Assembly (NCBI GenBank): GCA_964490935.1
Contig: CAZBEO010000105.1
Location: forward strand, 1-11,116
Reading direction: 5' to 3'
DNA: 11,116 bases
DNA from: JAQVYB01 sp964490935
GTDB taxonomy: Bacteria; Verrucomicrobiota; Kiritimatiellia; RZYC01
Shown here: one piece after another, positions 9,401-11,116 of the stretch
Numbering within the stretch: the stretch's first letter is position 1
Layout: the number at the start of each line of letters is the position of its first letter
The notes under the pieces: model-generated
Seen by the model: only the letters and a program-made list of their open reading frames with translations
Databases searched by the model: none
What the model was told of the DNA's origin: nothing
Translations under genes and position numbers: made by a program

Positions 9401-9795
9401 TGCGGTTTGATCCCGTAGTCACCGCCTCTGGAACGCCCCTCTACTGGCTGGTCGATTACGACCTGACCAACGGGAGCCCGGATGCCATCAGTCTGGGTGA
9501 TCCGGATGGCGATGGTGTGCCCACTTGGAAGGAATATATCGCCGGCACCAGTCCGACCGACGCCGATTCGTTCTTTGTCGCAGAAATCGACGGGTCCTCC
9601 GCCGCGACCCCGACCCTCTGCTGGTTGAGCATTCCCAACCGCTTCTATACGGTATACCGGAGCACCAATCTCGTGAGCGGTACGCCCATTATTCTGTACA
9701 ACCGTATGGGGCCCACGCCGCCGCAGAATGAATACACCGATCAGAGCAACCCCGGCGCAGGGGCCTACTATTGGATCAAGGTGGAGGAGGAATAA
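3493..9795 (+). CDS. Secreted CotH kinase-like protein with six lamin-tail domains
   Basis: This is a 2,100-residue exported protein; its exact function is unknown. Residues 1-25 form a signal peptide (MKR, hydrophobic core, likely cut at MAAA|NLL), which also argues for this start. In order: carbohydrate-binding-like beta domain starting NLLNNPGFE (about 26-190); lamin-tail domains (INEIMY..P, ELYN motifs) at about 208-358, 373-505 and 511-660; a second binding-like module (TFESGTSGW, about 720-815); an Ig-like domain (about 840-925); the CotH domain (about 950-1340); an Ig-like domain (about 1360-1425); lamin-tail domains at about 1430-1585, 1596-1740 and 1746-1890; a Gly-rich repeat-like beta domain (about 1898-1973); DPDGDGVPTWKEY (2003-2015), a calcium-loop motif; and a terminal module with FYTVYRSTNL (2051-2060). 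The CotH domain keeps IRFRGSPW (999-1006), GGELFKTDDW (1108-1117), the GDWD..N segment (Asp1208, Asp1210, Asn1219) and LPWDMDYGL with Asp1236/Asp1238, so kinase-type metal and ATP binding is plausible. CotH of Bacillus is a spore-coat protein kinase; here a surface or extracellular role is inferred. The upstream AGAAGG (3472-3477) sits 15 bases from the ATG, rather far; the in-frame ATG at 3502 is an alternative. Confidence 0.9.
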   Translation: MSIMKRLQIVLACSLMLLPAGMAAANLLNNPGFETQGSTNSQASYWEWDVPDQHGSNWGTASREQWNLIFGSWMGAIRGTWAGAGNNGGYWQEVLATPGTRYRFTGWFYADGDGNQKKWTADAQGMKLEFSNSGGTLIAMAEQPILDAGPNWVFKSMEATAPANTAWIRVVIYADGVGPEGSLQFDDLDLSTVEEADTVSPGASSRRTGLVISEIMYHPVDDTLEYVELYNTTPFTNRLDGCRLSSAIDYVFPSSTVIPPFSYLVVAQNPAAVQTAYGITGVLGPYSNALPNGSGCIRLRKASGIADQGDAMLLEVNYSDEPPWPVAADGGGHSLVLSEASYGEDDSRAWASSATVGGTPGEAEPITESVYDSVVINEFLAHTDEPDWDFIELYNRSAASVNISGCMLSDTLNTNKFTIPDGTVISAGGRQVYFCITNPPSASPTNLTFNLSAKGEDVVFRAPDGRVVDVIRFSAQQNGVSSGRYPDGALDINELLTSTPGTANTALLIRDIVINEIMYNPVSGDDDDQYIELHNMGDSSVNIGHWRFESGIDFSFPAGTVIPADGYIVVAKNAAHLMSNYPGILNSGNTYGDFGGNLANSGERIALAKPDDPDFPDMDFVVVDEVTYHDGGQWGDWSDGDGSSLELMDPHSDNNQASSWADSDESSKGEWTLIESTGVLDNGMLPGGVSIDELHVVMQGRGQVQLDNVEVRQVLGSVEQGNRIANSTFESGTSGWTIDEGNVLQSSLAYEGYSSSRSLHIRATGAGDTGANRVKTGLTWAFSAGDTAVLRARARWVCGGSHLLLRLRGNYLEAAGQVTVPKNLGTPARENSRLVSNTGPAIWDVRHDPVLPEAGEAVVVSARVRDPDGLSSVQLRYRLDPSSTTSTVTMTHAGGGLYTASIPGQAFGKIVAFRVFATDASSAVSRFPKVGSAGSRPGTGRECLIRFGDVVVPSGLDTLTLWMTEDNLSEWTERERHSNEYLDTTVICGGRRVIYDAAIRFRGSPWVRPHLADPENFEWRSSYRVEVPGDQAYLGVTEMNLDSMENGKDPTIQRERTCYQMAEQLGLPVSYQRYVFICMNGLQFPYAYADIHHVEGDYLETWYPDDSGGELFKTDDWVEYKSFDILDFVAQGASLSEFTTTGDALKKARYRWNWEKKSNGGYNDDYSSFLSLVEAANSPNDRYMRTVEALADVKQWMREIAFRHVIGDWDSFGSRRGKNAFIYRPTSGRFQVLPWDMDYGLTDTVESDYWDHDLFDVDTMDMVERMVNHPAFRRYYWQALNDAVQGPLLSTFINPMMDEVRAALLREGVAAGDASSPKSWVANRRNYIIGQLNGVTNVLFDITTGDFTTSSNLAAIAGTAPIQDVMLTLNGTPVQPTWSSVTQWSLNVVLTGGVNQLTMRGCDAAGTPISGHSDTIQITCNAAPEQPQDCLVINEIMYHPAAGGAGFIEIYNKSASTTFDLYRYKLDGVGFTFEQSTPILPGQYLVLASDGLGFIQTYGEEIALAGVWSGSLDNGGEWLRLQKLDALGGVEIEVDAVKYNDNPPWPAGADGLGMSLQLVDANEDHNRVGNWAVDGSTPSTPGVANSVTADLPAFPQVWINEIQPDNTGTLANAAGLYTPWLELYNADSGAFSCGDYYLTDDYDNLLKWAMPSINIGATGFQVIWADGAASAPPEYHAAFSLNPAGGNLALVHFSGGRSIIVDYMNYELIAEDSSYGCYPDGDRESRTKFYYVTPWASNNAAGAPARLYINEWLADNETGIVDPSTDGREDWFEIYNAEDYPVDITGYTLTDDIAVPTQWEVVGSTVLQPHEFRLVWADGDNLGANQWGTNVLFVNFGLSKNGEALALYDPAGEQVDYVAFGAQQTDVSQGRYPDGGVSITNLGLTTPGSPNVLDPNERIITVTSSAHGNINPAGYVTNQVGDSPSFSMTSDEFYVIGDVLTNGRSVGVVSGATNLTWVWTNVQASGTLHVRFDPVVTASGTPLYWLVDYDLTNGSPDAISLGDPDGDGVPTWKEYIAGTSPTDADSFFVAEIDGSSAATPTLCWLSIPNRFYTVYRSTNLVSGTPIILYNRMGPTPPQNEYTDQSNPGAGAYYWIKVEEE

Positions 9796-9804
9796 GGCGG
9801 AGAA

Positions 9805-9881
9805 TGGTGGGCGATACAAGGCTCGAACTTGTGACCTCATGCATGTCAAGCATGCGCTCTAACCAACTGAGCTAATCGCCC
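9805..9881 (-). tRNA. tRNA-Val (anticodon GAC)
   Basis: The minus strand folds as a full cloverleaf. The acceptor stem GGGCGAT pairs with ATCGCCC (9875-9881 with 9809-9815). The D arm is GCTC..GAGC. The anticodon stem is CATGC/GCATG with loop TTGACAT, giving anticodon GAC (9845-9847), which reads valine GUC and GUU. The variable loop is five bases, and the T arm is ACAAG-TTCGAGC-CTTGT. Discriminator A and a genome-encoded CCA (9805-9807) follow. It converges on the CotH gene, whose stop ends only nine bases beyond the CCA. Valine is assigned from the anticodon. Confidence 0.96.
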
Positions 9882-9882
9882 G

Positions 9883-9897
9883 CCTCTTCTGAAGAGG
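9883..9897. other. Hairpin in the tRNA-Val leader
   Basis: CCTCTTCTGAAGAGG is self-complementary except for its middle base (CCTCT/AGAGG stem, short loop). It fills almost the whole space between the predicted transcript start of the tRNA (near 9896) and its mature 5' end. It may help present the RNase P cleavage site, or act on transcripts leaving the CotH gene, but no T-run follows on the plus strand. Confidence 0.4.
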
Positions 9898-9902
9898 GAC
9901 GC

Positions 9903-9931
9903 AATATAGGAATATCTTTTCGGACTGTCAA
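9903..9931 (-). promoter_or_regulatory. Sigma70 promoter of tRNA-Val
   Basis: Read on the minus strand, a perfect -35 TTGACA (9926-9931) is followed after exactly 17 bases by the -10 TATATT (9903-9908; five of six consensus). A start near 9896 leaves a leader of about 15 bases before the mature tRNA. A GC-rich stretch (GCGTCCC) follows the -10, as is common for stable-RNA promoters. Confidence 0.8.
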
Positions 9932-9956
9932 ACGTTAGCACGGGAAAAATAATAAG

Positions 9957-9971
9957 GTGCCGATACGGCAC
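9957..9971 (-). terminator. Candidate hairpin terminator on the minus strand
   Basis: GTGCCGATACGGCAC forms a perfect 6-bp GC-rich stem with a three-base loop. On the minus strand it is followed by CTTATTATTTTT, a reasonable U-tract, so it could stop leftward antisense transcription before the tRNA promoter. On the plus strand there is no T-run. It could equally be a protein-binding palindrome, since it abuts the TTCCAA palindromes. Confidence 0.4.
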
Positions 9972-9972
9972 G

Positions 9973-10019
9973 TTCCAACGATTGGAAAAAGTGCGGAAAA
10001 AGTTTCCAATGATTGGAAA
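9973..10019 (+). promoter_or_regulatory. Tandem TTCCAA-N3-TTGGAA palindromes, putative operator
   Basis: Site 1 is TTCCAACGATTGGAA (9973-9987). Site 2 is TTTCCAATGATTGGAAA (10003-10019), with 8-bp arms around one central base. Their centres (9980 and 10011) are 31 bases apart, close to three helical turns, so two dimers could bind the same face. GGAAAAAGT occurs at 9984 and 9995, and GGAAAAA again at 10015. The pair lies 54 bases before the sensor gene start. A weak promoter could run through them (TTGGAA at 9982, 17 bases, TCCAAT at 10005), which would suit a repressor or autoregulator. The binding protein is unknown. Confidence 0.55.
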
Positions 10020-10072
10020 AACAACGCAGAGTGCATCTTGTCGCTGAAAGAAAGGGTCAGAGCGGATTTGGT

Positions 10073-11116
10073 ATGGATTCTCAGGCATCAAAACAGGACT
10101 TTTCGGAGCGCGAGAAGGCGTGGGCCGGCAATCCTTTGGGCCGGAAGTCCCGTCTGAATTTAGACAGAAGAGTGCTGTACTTCGGCACGTTGTTTCTGGT
10201 GAGTGTCTGGGTGCTGACGCTGCTTATCATTCAATGGGACCGCAAGCTCGAAATCAACCACACGCGCACCTCGACGCACAATCTGGCCATCGTGCTGGAA
10301 AATCATATGGACGGCATCTTCGGCCAGGTTGAGGGCACCCTGTTGTCACTTAGGCAGGTTTGGGAATCGGGCGTTCGTGGAGAAAAGATGCAGGCCCTCC
10401 TGCAACACACGGCGGCGACCTCCACCAACCTTTTTAATGTGCTTTCCGTCACAGACGCCGAAGGCTACGTGGTGCTCACCGATCGACAGGGGGTGAATTT
10501 CACCTACAACGGAGACCGTCCGTTTTTTGAGTATCACCGGGACCATCCGGGCCGGGGCGTGCGGATGGAACGGCCTTTGCTGGGGCGCATCAATGGTCGG
10601 TGGTACATCCCGGTCAGCGTGCGTCTGGAGGATGCGGATGGTGCCTTTGCGGGGGTGTTGCTGGCTTCGGTGAATCCTTTTCACTTTTCCGCCCTGTTCA
10701 GAAAGCTGGATTTGGGAGAAGATGCGCTGGTCTATCTGGCGGATGAGCAGGGGGTGATCTACAGCGGAATGCTGGGGCTTCAGGAGCTGGACCTGAACAG
10801 ATATCTTCCCCCGGTGAACGCCGTTGCTCTGTTCAATAAAGGCGAGACCCATCGGGAGCCAGAGATCAATCGCAGTGTGGTGGATGGCGTGGAGCGGATT
10901 CGCAGCGTCGCGTTTTTCCCGGGGCGTCGGCTGCTGATTTCGGTGGCGGTGAGTCTGGAGACGTGCCTGAGGTCGTGTCGAATCCGTGCGTTGATTCTGC
11001 TGCTCGCACAGGGGCTGTTTTCGGCGTTGATTCTATATGCGTTGTCCCGCTTGCGGAAGGCGATACGTACCTGCAATCTGTTCAGTAGCGAGCTGGATCA
11101 GTTTTTTGTGACTTCG
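10073..11116 (+). CDS. Membrane sensor protein with dCache/PDC domain, C-terminus beyond window
   Basis: This gene is open to the window edge; 348 codons are visible. Residues 1-33 are cytoplasmic and charged. The first membrane helix is about 35-54 (LYFGTLFLVSVWVLTLLIIQ). The extracytoplasmic part, about 58-300, has the layout of double-Cache (PDC) sensors: a membrane-proximal helix (HNLAIVLENHMDGIF), FNVLSVTDAEGYVVLT (121-136), DRPFFEYHRDHPG (148-160), a GRWYIPVSVRL strand pair (175-185), then DGAFAGVLLASVNPFHF (189-205) and VYLADEQGVIYSG (220-232). A second membrane helix is about 305-325 (ALILLLAQGLFSALILYAL). The last residues, SSELDQFFVTS, resemble the linker and first residues of a PAS domain in sensor kinases. 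Such proteins usually end in a histidine kinase or a GGDEF/EAL output, which cannot be seen here. The PDC ligand cannot be read from the sequence. The ATG at 10073 is chosen; no strong Shine-Dalgarno is visible, and GTG at 10031 and TTG at 10013 are in-frame alternatives before the stop at 10010. Confidence 0.85.
   Translation, partial: MDSQASKQDFSEREKAWAGNPLGRKSRLNLDRRVLYFGTLFLVSVWVLTLLIIQWDRKLEINHTRTSTHNLAIVLENHMDGIFGQVEGTLLSLRQVWESGVRGEKMQALLQHTAATSTNLFNVLSVTDAEGYVVLTDRQGVNFTYNGDRPFFEYHRDHPGRGVRMERPLLGRINGRWYIPVSVRLEDADGAFAGVLLASVNPFHFSALFRKLDLGEDALVYLADEQGVIYSGMLGLQELDLNRYLPPVNAVALFNKGETHREPEINRSVVDGVERIRSVAFFPGRRLLISVAVSLETCLRSCRIRALILLLAQGLFSALILYALSRLRKAIRTCNLFSSELDQFFVTS

Noticed and set aside
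9957..10019. Phage or integrative-element attachment site next to tRNA-Val
   Set aside because: The palindromes do not repeat any part of the tRNA 3' end, lie on its 5' side, and no integrase gene is in the window.
9846..10091. 81-codon minus-strand open frame ending in GRLAQLVRAHA
   Set aside because: The ending is translated from the tRNA-Val gene, a well-known source of false small proteins, and the rest crosses the tRNA promoter and the palindromes.

Overview
This looks like an 11.1-kb piece of a fairly GC-rich, Gram-negative bacterial chromosome. The Ara4N lipid A pathway genes arnA and arnD imply an outer membrane with LPS. The 2,100-residue secreted CotH/lamin-tail protein, with its Gly-rich repeat domain, DPDGDG calcium loop and 'FYTVYRSTNL' C-terminal module, is a type I associate with Kiritimatiellota, Verrucomicrobiota and related PVC bacteria. 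I infer a Kiritimatiellota-like organism; no marker gene here proves it.

Layout. Positions 1-109 hold no gene but contain two copies of an A/G-rich short repeat. On the minus strand, arnA (3118-1124) is followed by arnD (1009-110), with a REP-like double hairpin in the 114-base gap between them. A 374-base intergenic region (3119-3492) separates arnA from a divergent giant plus-strand gene (3493-9795). That gene encodes a secreted protein: signal peptide, carbohydrate-binding-like N-terminus, three lamin-tail domains, a second binding-like module and an Ig-like domain, a CotH kinase-like domain, another Ig-like domain, three more lamin-tail domains, a Gly-rich repeat-like beta domain, a calcium-binding loop and a terminal beta module. 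Ten bases after its stop lies a convergent tRNA-Val(GAC) gene with encoded CCA and a near-consensus sigma70 promoter (TTGACA, 17 bases, TATATT). To the right, a hairpin and two TTCCAA-N3-TTGGAA palindromes, centred 31 bases apart, precede a plus-strand membrane sensor gene (10073 to the window edge). It has a dCache/PDC-type extracytoplasmic domain between two membrane helices and is cut off where a PAS domain appears to begin.

How the genes work together. ArnA makes UDP-4-keto-pentose and formylates UDP-Ara4N; ArnD removes the formyl group after transfer to undecaprenyl phosphate. They are two steps of one pathway, and the other arn genes (arnB, C, T, E, F) are not in the window. The CotH protein, the tRNA and the sensor have no evident functional link to the arn pair. 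The least explained elements are the CotH/lamin-tail protein and the paired palindromes in front of the sensor gene.
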